NCBI GenBank assembly: GCA_903878475.1 | Contig: CAIRHQ010000008.1 | Coordinates: 18,766 to 82,765 of the forward strand | Direction of reading: 5' to 3' | From: an uncultured Bacteroidota bacterium | Lineage (GTDB): Bacteria > Bacteroidota > Bacteroidia > Chitinophagales > Chitinophagaceae | DNA: 64,000 nt | Part shown: in pieces, positions 37,461 to 47,099 of the stretch | Layout: each line of letters begins with the position of its first letter | Position numbering within the stretch: the stretch's first letter is position 1 | Made by a program: the position numbers and the translations under genes | The notes under the pieces: generated by a model | Told to the model about the DNA's origin: nothing | Seen by the model: the letters and a program-made list of their open reading frames with translations, nothing else | Database searches by the model: none

Positions 37461-39093
37461 CTGTAATCGCTTTAACGGGTTCAGGAATCATTTCAATAGC
37501 ATGGCATGGGCACTGTTCATAACAAACGGCACATCCGGTACAGGCATCATAATTGAATCGGTAACGTTTGCCGGGTCCTAATTTAATAATGGCATCTTCC
37601 GGACAAGCACCAAAGCATCCATCGCATTCAAAACAGTTACCACAACTGAGGCAGCGCTGTGCTTCATAGCGTGCTTCTTTTTCGGGTAAACCGGCGATCA
37701 CTTCATCAAAACTTTTGATGGCTACTTGCGGAACCAGTTTATCCTGTTCTTTTTTAGGAGCTTCTGTTTTATACCACATATGCAGTTTACGATATCCTGC
37801 AGTGGGGTGCTTATCAGCTTTCTGAAAAGGTTGTTGATTGAGGTATAGGTTGATGAACTTGGCCGCTTTCTTTCCATGTCCGATAGAGATGGTGGCACTT
37901 CTTTCTCCGGCAATGATATCTCCGCCTGCAAAAATACCGGGATAGCCGGTCATGCGTTCAGTATTCAGTACAGGTGTTCCATCTTCTTTGAAACTGATCT
38001 CTTCAAGGCTTCTTAAAAAAGCAGTGTCTCCTTCCTGGCCCAATGCCAATATCATAGAATCTACCGGTATCGTTTCAAATTCACCGGTGCCTACGGCTTT
38101 GCTTTTTTCTACTTTCATCACCTCGGCCGTGCACACATTTTTTTCTATTGATTTTATGCTGCGCAGGAAATGAATATTCACCCCTTCTGCAATGGCATCA
38201 TCGGCTTCAAAATCATATGCGGGCATTAACTTCCTATCACCGGGATAAAGGATGGTGGCTTCCAGTCCGAGCCTTTTCACAACCCTTGAAAGATACATGG
38301 CCAGCTTACCGCCACCATAGATCAGTACTTTTTTTCCGATCGCAGGCTTAGATCCGGCATTCACTTCCTGTAAAAAATAAAATGCATCCAATACCGGGAA
38401 ACCGGCATCGGCAACAAAAGGTTCTTTCTTGCTGATATGCGCACCAATACCCAGGAATACCGCATCAAAATTGCCGGCTTCCTTCTCGGCCAGTATATCA
38501 GTTACTTTATGATTCAATCGAATGGTAACACCTACTGATTTTACCCGGTTGATCTCTGCTTCCAGGATCGGCCTGGGCAAGCGGTATGCCGGTACGCCAA
38601 AATGAAGCAATCCGCCGGGCGCATCGCTGGCTTCCACAATTTCTACGGTATGACCCATCAATGCCAAGTGCCATGCGGCAGACAAACCCGCCGGTCCGGC
38701 ACCCACTACTAACACGCGTTTACCCGTAGGAGTTATATCCAGCCGGGGCTGCCAGTTCTCTTCGATCGCCTTGTCGCCGATATACCGTTCCACCGCATGA
38801 ATGCTAACCGTTGTATCGATATGATTTCGGTTGCATCCGGTTTCACAGGGGCGTACACAAACCCTGCCCATGATGGCGGGGAAAGGACAATCGCGTATGA
38901 TCTCCTGAAAGGCTTCAAAATAATTGCCGGCTTGGGCAAAGGAAAGCCAGGCCTGGATATTTTCTCCGGCCGGACAAGCACTGTTGCAAGGGGGCATGAA
39001 ATCTACGTATAACGGCCGGCGCTTTCTAAGCGGACCTGTTCCTTCGGGATGACCAGTGAGGTCTGCCGGTTTAGTGATGTCTATGTATGACAT
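37450..39093 (-). CDS. Glutamate-synthase-small-subunit-like FAD/NAD(P) oxidoreductase with C-terminal 2x[4Fe-4S] domain
   Basis: CNSACPAGENIQAWL, GRVCVRPCETGCNR, VLVVGAGPAGLSAAWHLALMGHTVEIVE, CLSCGNCFECDGCFGACPEDAI, CTGCAVCYEQCPCHAI. Confidence 0.9.
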   Translation of the reverse strand: MSYIDITKPADLTGHPEGTGPLRKRRPLYVDFMPPCNSACPAGENIQAWLSFAQAGNYFEAFQEIIRDCPFPAIMGRVCVRPCETGCNRNHIDTTVSIHAVERYIGDKAIEENWQPRLDITPTGKRVLVVGAGPAGLSAAWHLALMGHTVEIVEASDAPGGLLHFGVPAYRLPRPILEAEINRVKSVGVTIRLNHKVTDILAEKEAGNFDAVFLGIGAHISKKEPFVADAGFPVLDAFYFLQEVNAGSKPAIGKKVLIYGGGKLAMYLSRVVKRLGLEATILYPGDRKLMPAYDFEADDAIAEGVNIHFLRSIKSIEKNVCTAEVMKVEKSKAVGTGEFETIPVDSMILALGQEGDTAFLRSLEEISFKEDGTPVLNTERMTGYPGIFAGGDIIAGERSATISIGHGKKAAKFINLYLNQQPFQKADKHPTAGYRKLHMWYKTEAPKKEQDKLVPQVAIKSFDEVIAGLPEKEARYEAQRCLSCGNCFECDGCFGACPEDAIIKLGPGKRYRFNYDACTGCAVCYEQCPCHAIEMIPEPVKAITDAR

Positions 39094-39305
39094 TAGTATA
39101 AATTAGTAAATAAATCAGTGAACTAAATTAACAGGAATCAATAAATTTCAGATTGATTTACTTCAGCCAGGGGGCTGATATATATCATGAAAAAAGGGAG
39201 GGGAAATTCGGGGAGACATACTTTACAACCATGAAATTCAGTGATTTAACTTTCAGATACCTATTTATTTTTTGAATTATATAAAAATCAGATCTGCTGG
39301 GGCAT

Positions 39306-39339
39306 AAAAAAATCTCTATGGAACAAAATCCATAGAGAT
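39306..39339 (-). terminator. Terminator of glyS
   Basis: Minus strand ATCTCTATGG-attttgtt-CCATAGAGAT then T6. Confidence 0.8.
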
Positions 39340-39383
39340 CGGTGGGTATCTTCACCAGCAAGAGGCTGGAATTATTGAGTTTA

Positions 39384-40844
39384 TCAGGCGGTATGACTGA
39401 TGACCAGATTTTTCACATCGGCCAGCGCAATTCTTTCCTGCACCATCGTATCGCGGTAACGGATGGTTACGGTTTGGTCTTCCTTGGTCTGGTGATCAAT
39501 GGTGATACAGAAAGGGGTACCAATAGCATCCATTCTTCTGTAACGTTTTCCGATGGCATCTTTTTCTTCATAAAAACAATGGAAGGCCTGTTTGCACTCG
39601 TTCATCAGTTCCCGGGCAATTTCAGGAAGTCCGTCTTTTTTTACCAGGGGCAGGATGGCCAGTTTTACCGGAGCGATCTTTGCCGGAATGCGCAATACTA
39701 CACGGCTGTCTTCGGTTCCATCTTCTTTATTCCATTTCTCTTCGGCATAGGCATTGCTCAAAATGGTTAGTACCAAACGATCAAGTCCAACAGAGGTTTC
39801 CACCACATAAGGAATATAATTACCAAAAGGCTTACCGGCCTCATTGAGGTCATTGTCGAAATACTGGATCTTCTTCTTGCTGAACTCCTGGTGCTGTTTC
39901 AGGTCGAAATCAGTTCTGGAGTGAATGCCTTCCAGTTCTTTCCAGCCAAAAGGAAAATCAAATTCAATATCGAGTGCGGCATCGGCATAATGGGCCAGCT
40001 TAACGTGGTCGTGGAAACGCAGTTTGTTGCTGGGTATGCCCAAACTCTCGTGCCATTTTTTTCTTTCCTCTTTCCAGAAATTATACCATTCCATCTGGGT
40101 GCCGGGACGAACAAAGAATTGCATTTCCATCTGTTCAAATTCACGCATGCGGAAAATGAACTGGCGGGCTACAATTTCATTGCGAAAAGCTTTTCCGGTT
40201 TGGGCAATACCGAATGGGATCTTCATCCTTCCGGTTTTTTGCACATTTAAAAAATTCACAAATATTCCCTGGGCAGTTTCGGGCCGCAGGTAAATGGTTT
40301 CACTGGCTTCTGCCACACTGCCTATCTGCGTGCTAAACATCAGGTTGAATTCCCGCACATCGGTCCAGTTGCAGGTTTTACTAACGGCACAGGAAATTTT
40401 ATTGGTCTCGATCAGTTGTTTTAGTCCGGCATAATCATTGGCCAATAATAATGCGTCCATGGCTGCTAATGTATCATTGGCCAATTGCTCATTGCCCTTT
40501 GCTTTTTGTTCATCGGCGAAACCTTCTATCAAATGATCAACCCGGTATCTTTTATTGCTGTCTTTATTGTCGATCATGGGATCGCTGAAATTGTCCACAT
40601 GGCCCGATGCCTTCCAGGTGGTAGGGTGCATGAAGATGGATGCATCTATGCCTACAATATTGTCGTGCAACTGCGTCATGCTCTTCCACCAATAATCGCG
40701 GATATTCTTTTTCAGCTGGGCACCATTCTGGCCATAATCATATACGGCTGCTAATCCGTCGTAGATCTCAGACGACTGAAAAATATATCCGTATTCTTTA
40801 CAATGGGAGATGAGTTCCTGAAAATTGTTCGTTTCGTTTGCCAT
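39384..40844 (-). CDS. glyS: Glycyl-tRNA synthetase (single-chain, eukaryote-like type)
   Basis: FQELISHCKEYGYIFQSSEIYDGLAAVYDYGQNGAQLKKNIRDYWWKSM; LRPETAQGIFVNF; start set at ATG 40844 (MANETNN), because the listed start at 40865 overlaps the -7 box. Confidence 0.95.
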   Translation of the reverse strand: MANETNNFQELISHCKEYGYIFQSSEIYDGLAAVYDYGQNGAQLKKNIRDYWWKSMTQLHDNIVGIDASIFMHPTTWKASGHVDNFSDPMIDNKDSNKRYRVDHLIEGFADEQKAKGNEQLANDTLAAMDALLLANDYAGLKQLIETNKISCAVSKTCNWTDVREFNLMFSTQIGSVAEASETIYLRPETAQGIFVNFLNVQKTGRMKIPFGIAQTGKAFRNEIVARQFIFRMREFEQMEMQFFVRPGTQMEWYNFWKEERKKWHESLGIPSNKLRFHDHVKLAHYADAALDIEFDFPFGWKELEGIHSRTDFDLKQHQEFSKKKIQYFDNDLNEAGKPFGNYIPYVVETSVGLDRLVLTILSNAYAEEKWNKEDGTEDSRVVLRIPAKIAPVKLAILPLVKKDGLPEIARELMNECKQAFHCFYEEKDAIGKRYRRMDAIGTPFCITIDHQTKEDQTVTIRYRDTMVQERIALADVKNLVISHTA

Positions 40845-40851
40845 AAGGCTG

Positions 40852-40859
40852 CAAAAGTA
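40852..40859 (-). promoter_or_regulatory. -7 box (TACTTTTG) of glyS
   Basis: TAnnTTTG ending 7 nt before ATG. Confidence 0.45.
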
Positions 40860-40890
40860 AGCCAAAACTCAAAAAGGAGGGTCGTAAAAA

Positions 40891-41217
40891 TTACTGAAGC
40901 TTTTCGTTGTTGCGGTGCCGGTCTGCATCGCGACTCGTTTTTTTCTCAAAATTCTTTTGCAGGGCAGCCGTAAGGTCTACACCGGTTTGGTTGGCCAGGC
41001 AGCACAATACCCAAAGTATATCGGCCATTTCGTCGCCGAGTTCTTTTCCCTGGTCGGAGGCTTTAAACGATTGTTCTCCATATTGCCGAACCATCAGTCT
41101 GGAGAGTTCGCCTACCTCTTCCATCAATATTCCGAGATTGGTGAGTTCACTGAAGTATTTTACGCCATGGGTTTCTATCCATTCGTGAACCTGTTGCTGG
41201 GCATTGGCTATTGTCAT
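40891..41217 (-). CDS. MazG-like nucleotide pyrophosphohydrolase
   Basis: EEVGELSRLMVRQYGEQ...KELGDEMADILWVLCCLANQTGVDL. Confidence 0.88.
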   Translation of the reverse strand: MTIANAQQQVHEWIETHGVKYFSELTNLGILMEEVGELSRLMVRQYGEQSFKASDQGKELGDEMADILWVLCCLANQTGVDLTAALQKNFEKKTSRDADRHRNNEKLQ

Positions 41218-41226
41218 GTGATAATT

Positions 41227-41679
41227 TTATTCTTTCTGTTTGGAATCAATGATGATGGTAACCGGACCATCGTTCAGTAAATTCAGTTTCATGTCGGCCC
41301 CAAAGATGCCGGTGGAAATTGATTTCCCCAGGTCTTGTTCAAGCCGGCTGATCAGTTGTTCATATAAGGGGATGGCAATTTCAGGTTTACTGGCCCTGAT
41401 ATAAGAAGGCCGGTTCCCTTTTTTGGTGGCGGCATGCAGGGTGAATTGGCTCACCAATAAGATCTCGCCGCCCATATCTTTCACAGATATATTGGGAACC
41501 TGTTCTGCATCATCAAAGATGCGCAGGTTCACGATCTTATTGCTAAGCCATTCAATATCTTCCTGGTTATCGGCATCTTCAATACCTACCAATACCAATA
41601 GTCCGGCTTTGATGGCCGATCTGATTTCCCCATCAACAGTAACGGAAGCATGGGTGACACGTTGTATAACTACTCGCAT
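41227..41679 (-). CDS. dtd: D-aminoacyl-tRNA deacylase
   Basis: MRVVIQRVTHASVTVDGE...GGEILLVSQFTLHAATKKGNRPSY...ISTGIFGADMKLNLLNDGPVTIIIDS. Confidence 0.96.
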   Translation of the reverse strand: MRVVIQRVTHASVTVDGEIRSAIKAGLLVLVGIEDADNQEDIEWLSNKIVNLRIFDDAEQVPNISVKDMGGEILLVSQFTLHAATKKGNRPSYIRASKPEIAIPLYEQLISRLEQDLGKSISTGIFGADMKLNLLNDGPVTIIIDSKQKE

Positions 41680-41683
41680 AAGA

Positions 41684-41691
41684 CAAAGGTA
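41684..41691 (-). promoter_or_regulatory. -7 box (TACCTTTG) of dtd
   Basis: TAnnTTTG ending 4 nt before ATG. Confidence 0.45.
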
Positions 41692-42217
41692 ATGCGCTTG
41701 TCAATAGTTTGTATGGGTGAATGTTTGCGCAGGAAAAAATATTCCTGGCTTCATTGAACGATGTATCATTGATAGTGGAAGTCGAGGAATTTTATCAGGC
41801 TACCCGGTAGTTCAAGGCAAGGCGTATGTAAAGTTCAGCCCTCTAATTTTTTTTATATTAATTGCGTTTATCCTACATCGTTATGTTTAAAAAACAACTG
41901 TTCCAGAAATTGTTCAGCAGCCATTTTCGCCTCCATAAAAATCACCAACAGCAGCCTAAATCAGTAGGTATGGAGGGGTAAAAGGCAGCGGCCTTATCTT
42001 GGGGGGTCATAAAAAAACTATCCATTACCCCGGCAAAAAAAATGACCGGAATTTGGGCAAAACACACTGAAATCAGGCAGTTGAATCTTTCCCGAAAAAT
42101 CCAAGATTTTTTTCAAATATTTTAATAAAAAATTGGGGAAAAGTAAGCAAAAGCCCTACCCGTTTGCTTTATAATATTATCCACTTATTTTTTCCACAAA
42201 GTGTGCATATTAAAAAG

Positions 42218-42248
42218 TTTGATTGTTCACTTGTAACAAATATTTTCG
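42218..42248 (+). promoter_or_regulatory. Promoter of nrdJ
   Basis: TTTG - 19 nt - TATTTTCG (7/8 match to TAnnTTTG), about 65 nt upstream of start. Confidence 0.55.
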
Positions 42249-42312
42249 TTTTCCTACTCTAGAAAAGAGATAACAATAAGATAACCCTACTAACCAAGTA
42301 TTATAATAATTT

Positions 42313-45300
42313 ATGCCAACTAAAAAGCTAACTGCAAAAGGTCTTCAATTCAGCCGGCAGTTCACCAAAGACGACGTGAGTCCATTCGATATGTTTGAAT
42401 ACGACTACCGTAGTTCGATCATAAAGAATCCCAGTGGAGAAATAGTATTCCAAATGGACAATGTGGAAGTGCCCAAACAATGGAGTCAGATCGCTACTGA
42501 TATTCTGGCGCAGAAATATTTCAGAAAAGCTGGTGTGCCAAAAGAAGATGGAACCACCGGAAGAGAAACCACCGTTAAACAAGTGGCACATCGCATGGCT
42601 TATTGCTGGCGTGTATGGGGAGAGCGCAATGGTTATTTTGCAGCGCCAAAAGATGCCCTGGTATTTTATGATGAACTGGTGTACTCCATTTTAAATCAGG
42701 CCTGCGTACCCAATAGTCCACAATGGTTCAATACCGGATTATTTGAAGTATACGGAATCAGTGGTAAGCCTCAGGGGCATTATTATGTGGATGCAAAAGA
42801 TGGCCTGTTGAAAAAATCAACCAGTGCCTATGAGCGCCCACAACCTCATGCTTGTTTCATATTAAGTGTGAACGACGACCTCGTGAACGAAGGCGGTATC
42901 ATGGACCTTTGGGTTAGAGAAGCCCGTATTTTCAAATATGGTAGTGGAGTAGGTACCAATTTCAGCAGCATCCGCGGGGAAGGTGAAAAATTAAGCGGTG
43001 GTGGTACTTCATCAGGATTGATGAGTTTTTTAAAGATCGGTGATCGTGCCGCTGGCGCTATCAAAAGCGGGGGCACTACCCGTCGTGCAGCCAAAATGGT
43101 TTGCCTAGATCTTGACCATCCTGAAATTGTAGAATTTGTAAACTGGAAAACAAGAGAAGAAGATAAAGTGGCCGCATTGATCGCTGCCGGATATTCCAAC
43201 GACTATGAAGGAGAAGCTTATCGTACGGTGAGCGGACAAAACAGCAATAACTCTGTTCGTATCCCCAATGCATTCTTTTCTGTGCTTGATGCAGACGGTG
43301 ATTGGGAACTGAAAGGCAGGAGTGATGGCAGAACCATGCGTAAAGTGAAGGCAAAAGAATTGTGGGACCAGATCAACTATGCCGCCTGGCGTTGTGCTGA
43401 TCCCGGTACCCAATTCGATACCACCATCAACGAATGGCATACCTGTCCGGAAGGAGGTCCTATCAGGGCGTCTAACCCTTGCAGTGAGTATATGTTCCTC
43501 GACAATACCGCCTGCAACCTGGCCAGTGTGAACCTGCGCAGATTTTTCGACGAATCGAACAATACCATCGACATCAAAGGATTTGAACATACTTGTCGCC
43601 TGTGGACCGCCGTATTGGAGATCTCTGTTCTGATGGCTCAGTTTCCCAGCAAGGATGTGGCCCAGCTCAGTTATGATTACCGTACACTGGGATTGGGTTA
43701 TGCCAACCTCGGTTCATTGCTGATGGTTAGCGGCATTGCCTACGATAGTGATGAAGCCCGTGGTATTGCAGGTGCCGTCACCGCGATCATGACCGGTGTG
43801 GCCTATAAAACTTCGGCAGAAATGGCCTCCTTCCTGGGAGCCTTTGATAAATACCCCGAAAATAAAAAGCATATGCTGCGGGTAATGCGCAATCACCGCG
43901 CAGCTGCCTATGATGCTGCAGATGCTTTTGAAGGACTGGAAATAAAGCCCCAGGGGATCAATGCAAAATATTGTCCCGATTATTTATTAAAAGCCGCCAC
44001 CAAGGCATGGGATGATGCTGTGCGACTGGGCGAAAAATACGGATACCGCAATGCGCAAACTACCGTGATCGCGCCTACCGGCACCATTGGTTTGGTTATG
44101 GATTGCGATACCACCGGTGTAGAACCCGATTTTGCACTAGTGAAATTTAAGAAATTGAGCGGAGGCGGATATTTTAAGATCATCAACCAATCAGTACCAC
44201 AGGCTTTACGCAATTTAAAATACAGTGAGTCAGAAATTGAAGAGATCGTTAACTATGCAAAAGGCCATGCGTCTCTGGAGAAATCTCCTTTCATCAATCG
44301 TCAAACTTTGTTGGAAAAAGGATTCCTTTCTGAAGACATCGAGAAGTTGAATAAAGTACTGGGCGCAGCCTTTGAGATCGGATTCGTTTTCAATGTGTAT
44401 ACCCTGGGCGAAACCTGCCTCGAAAGATTAGGTTTTAAACCCGATCAGTACAACGATTTTGGATGGAGCCTGCTGGAAGCACTGGGTTTCACCGACGATG
44501 AAATAGAAGCAGCCAACACCTATATCTGCGGAACCATGACCGTAGAAGGCGCTCCTTATTTGAAAGATGAACATTTATCTGTTTTTGATTGTGCCAATAA
44601 ATGCGGTCAGATCGGCGAAAGATATATACATGCACACGGGCATATCCGCATGATGGCTTCTGCACAACCCTTCCTCAGCGGAGCGATATCAAAAACCATT
44701 AACCTGCCTAATGAGGCTACTAAGGAAGAGATCGCTGATGCTTATCGCATGAGCTGGGAACTGGGTTTAAAAGCCTGTGCCCTGTATCGCGACGGATCAA
44801 AATTATCGCAACCCCTGAGCAACAAGAGCGATAAGAAAAAGAAACTCGATGATGTGATCAGTGAAGAAAAAGCACTGGAAATGGCAGCCGAAATATCTAC
44901 CATGGTGGATATGGGTAAGCTAACCATTGATGACCTGCTTGATGAAATGAATAAACGCGTACAGAACAGTGCCGATACTACCCTGAAGCGCCAACTCGCC
45001 ATGATCGTAGAACGCAGGGCATTGCCTGCCAAACGCCGAGGCTTTACACAAAAAGCAAAGATCAACGGTCAGGCTTTATTCCTCCGCACCGGAGAATATA
45101 ACGATGGAACATTGGGTGAGATCTTTATCGATATGGCGAAAGAAGGAGCTACCATGAGAAGTATGCTAAACTGTTTTGCCATTGCCATCTCTATCGGATT
45201 ACAATATGGTGTTCCATTGGAAGAATATGTAGAGAAATTTGTGTTCACCCGCTTTGAACCAAGTGGCATGGTAGAACATCCGAATATTAAAAGTGCAACT

Positions 45301-45684
45301 TCCATCATCGACTTTATCTTCCGCTCCCTGGCTTACGAATACCTGGGCAGGAATGATCTGGTTCATGTGTTGGATACACCCGAAGTACAGAACCTGGGCA
45401 ATGCAGAGTGGGATCAAAATACCCCTACCATTGGTGAGCGCAAACCCGAATTAAGTGAAGTACGGGTGATCGGAAATCCGGGAAACAGTGCGGCTAGTGT
45501 AGCTCCTAAGGCACATCGTACAGCGCATGTTACCAAGATAGCCAATGGCATGGATGCCGTGAATGCAGCCGCCAAAAGCATGCAGAGTGATGCGCCGGCT
45601 TGTAATACCTGCGGACATATCACCGTGCGCAGCGGAACTTGCTACAAATGTTTGAACTGCGGCAACTCGATGGGTTGTAGTTAA
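42313..45684 (+). CDS. nrdJ: Adenosylcobalamin-dependent (class II) ribonucleoside-diphosphate reductase
   Basis: PNSPQWFNTGLFEVYG, NPCSEYMFLDNTACNLASVNL, VIAPTGTIGLVMDCDTTGVEPDFALVKFK, C-terminal CNTCGHITVRSGTCYKCLNCGNSMGCS. Confidence 0.95.
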   Translation: MPTKKLTAKGLQFSRQFTKDDVSPFDMFEYDYRSSIIKNPSGEIVFQMDNVEVPKQWSQIATDILAQKYFRKAGVPKEDGTTGRETTVKQVAHRMAYCWRVWGERNGYFAAPKDALVFYDELVYSILNQACVPNSPQWFNTGLFEVYGISGKPQGHYYVDAKDGLLKKSTSAYERPQPHACFILSVNDDLVNEGGIMDLWVREARIFKYGSGVGTNFSSIRGEGEKLSGGGTSSGLMSFLKIGDRAAGAIKSGGTTRRAAKMVCLDLDHPEIVEFVNWKTREEDKVAALIAAGYSNDYEGEAYRTVSGQNSNNSVRIPNAFFSVLDADGDWELKGRSDGRTMRKVKAKELWDQINYAAWRCADPGTQFDTTINEWHTCPEGGPIRASNPCSEYMFLDNTACNLASVNLRRFFDESNNTIDIKGFEHTCRLWTAVLEISVLMAQFPSKDVAQLSYDYRTLGLGYANLGSLLMVSGIAYDSDEARGIAGAVTAIMTGVAYKTSAEMASFLGAFDKYPENKKHMLRVMRNHRAAAYDAADAFEGLEIKPQGINAKYCPDYLLKAATKAWDDAVRLGEKYGYRNAQTTVIAPTGTIGLVMDCDTTGVEPDFALVKFKKLSGGGYFKIINQSVPQALRNLKYSESEIEEIVNYAKGHASLEKSPFINRQTLLEKGFLSEDIEKLNKVLGAAFEIGFVFNVYTLGETCLERLGFKPDQYNDFGWSLLEALGFTDDEIEAANTYICGTMTVEGAPYLKDEHLSVFDCANKCGQIGERYIHAHGHIRMMASAQPFLSGAISKTINLPNEATKEEIADAYRMSWELGLKACALYRDGSKLSQPLSNKSDKKKKLDDVISEEKALEMAAEISTMVDMGKLTIDDLLDEMNKRVQNSADTTLKRQLAMIVERRALPAKRRGFTQKAKINGQALFLRTGEYNDGTLGEIFIDMAKEGATMRSMLNCFAIAISIGLQYGVPLEEYVEKFVFTRFEPSGMVEHPNIKSATSIIDFIFRSLAYEYLGRNDLVHVLDTPEVQNLGNAEWDQNTPTIGERKPELSEVRVIGNPGNSAASVAPKAHRTAHVTKIANGMDAVNAAAKSMQSDAPACNTCGHITVRSGTCYKCLNCGNSMGCS

Positions 45685-45702
45685 TCAGAAAAATAAATCT
45701 TT

Positions 45703-45736
45703 AAAGCCACCAGTAAATAGCTGGTGGCTTTTTTTT
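45703..45736 (+). terminator. Terminator of nrdJ
   Basis: AAAGCCACCAG-taaatag-CTGGTGGCTTT then T tract. Confidence 0.9.
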
Positions 45737-45827
45737 GTATTTGAATTCATGAAACCTTTTTTGCGGCCCGGGAAATAATTACACGATCGGTATTTTTACT
45801 AAAAAGGCAAACCATTATCTTTGAAAC

Positions 45828-46307
45828 ATGACTTCCGAATTTTTTACCTACAACAAAGGCAAAGTGATCCAGGCCCTGCGTTTTCATTTCATCACCCGCC
45901 GGGAAATAAAATTCATGATGATACTCGTGAATGTATTTGCCATTGTATCTGCCGCCTTGTTCTTTTTCAAAAAAGTATCACCACTGGCATTTCTGATTAG
46001 TGCTGTATTGTGGTTTGCGCTGATGATCATTTTCTGGTTCATCCTGCCGCTGATGGTGTATAGAAAAAATGAAACGTTTAAAGACCGGTTCCAGGCCATA
46101 CTGGCAGCGGATTATTTCAGGATTGAAAATGACAGAGGAGGCAGAAGCTGGGAATGGAAAGAATTCAGCGCCTGGATGGAAAGTCCGCATTTCTTTCACC
46201 TGTATTTCAACAGCCGCTCATTTTTTATCATACCAAAAGATGCATTTGAAGGAGACGAAGCACAGGAAGCCAGAAAATTTTTTAAGGCAAAAATTCCTAA
46301 AACTTAG
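45828..46307 (+). CDS. YcxB-like membrane protein
   Basis: Two hydrophobic helices; RSWEWKEFSAWMESPHFFHLYFNSRSFFIIPKDAFEGDE. Confidence 0.7.
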   Translation: MTSEFFTYNKGKVIQALRFHFITRREIKFMMILVNVFAIVSAALFFFKKVSPLAFLISAVLWFALMIIFWFILPLMVYRKNETFKDRFQAILAADYFRIENDRGGRSWEWKEFSAWMESPHFFHLYFNSRSFFIIPKDAFEGDEAQEARKFFKAKIPKT

Positions 46308-46336
46308 GCAAGAAAAAAAATAGAAATAAATAACGG

Positions 46337-46765
46337 TTATAATTTTTTCTCCATCACATAGTGTGGAATAGTAACTTCAATAAATTCATCACCCACTGAT
46401 TTATAACCGAGCTTTTCATAAAAGCCCACAGCAGTTTTTCGGGCATGCATGATCAGTTTCCGGTAACCTTTGTCGCGGGCGACCAATTCAGCAAAATTCA
46501 TCATGCTGGCACCAATGCCCTTGCCCTGTAAATTATCCTGTACGGCCATTTGTCTGAGCCGAAGACATTTATTATCCATTTTAGTGAGTAAACAACAGGC
46601 CAGCATTTCATCGTCATCAAAGGCGGCGATCAGGATATCATCCTTTTCTTTCGCCAGTTCATCGGCAGTAAAAGAGAGCCCCAATGGCTTCCGGAGTACT
46701 TCCCTGCGAAGTGCTACCATCTGCTGATATTCCTTGGAACCGTGGTCTATTTGTTTTAAGGCCAT
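46337..46765 (-). CDS. GNAT family N-acetyltransferase
   Basis: LRLRQMAVQDNLQGKGIGASMMNFAELVARDKGYRKLIMHARKTAVGFYEKLGYK. Confidence 0.9.
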   Translation of the reverse strand: MALKQIDHGSKEYQQMVALRREVLRKPLGLSFTADELAKEKDDILIAAFDDDEMLACCLLTKMDNKCLRLRQMAVQDNLQGKGIGASMMNFAELVARDKGYRKLIMHARKTAVGFYEKLGYKSVGDEFIEVTIPHYVMEKKL

Positions 46766-47069
46766 AACAAGTAACGATTTAAAGCATGCTTTAGTTTTAG
46801 CAGGGAAGGACTAACAAAATACAATTTTTTTTGATTCTATCGGCATAATGGCAAGCCCTCAAACGCATTTTTTATTTTATAATAAAAGTTCATTTTAACC
46901 AAAAAACTAAGTCAGGCTTGCATTATAGCAATGGAATGGTTAAAATTTAACAAGTATAAAATGATCAAAAATGACCTAAAAAAGGACATTTTGCTGAGTC
47001 TTAATACTTTGTGCCCACAACATTAACCCACAGCCTGAGAAAGGATATTAACCTTTCCCTATCTATTTC

Positions 47070-47099
47070 TTTGTATTTATTGCAAAAAGTATATTTTTG
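47070..47099 (+). promoter_or_regulatory. Promoter of acpP-fabF
   Basis: TTTG - 18 nt - TATTTTTG, full TAnnTTTG match. Confidence 0.7.

Noticed and set aside
41982-42312. Possible cobalamin riboswitch upstream of B12-dependent nrdJ
   Set aside because: Could not find the conserved B12-box or GCCACTG core; a covariance-model search (Cobalamin family) would settle it.
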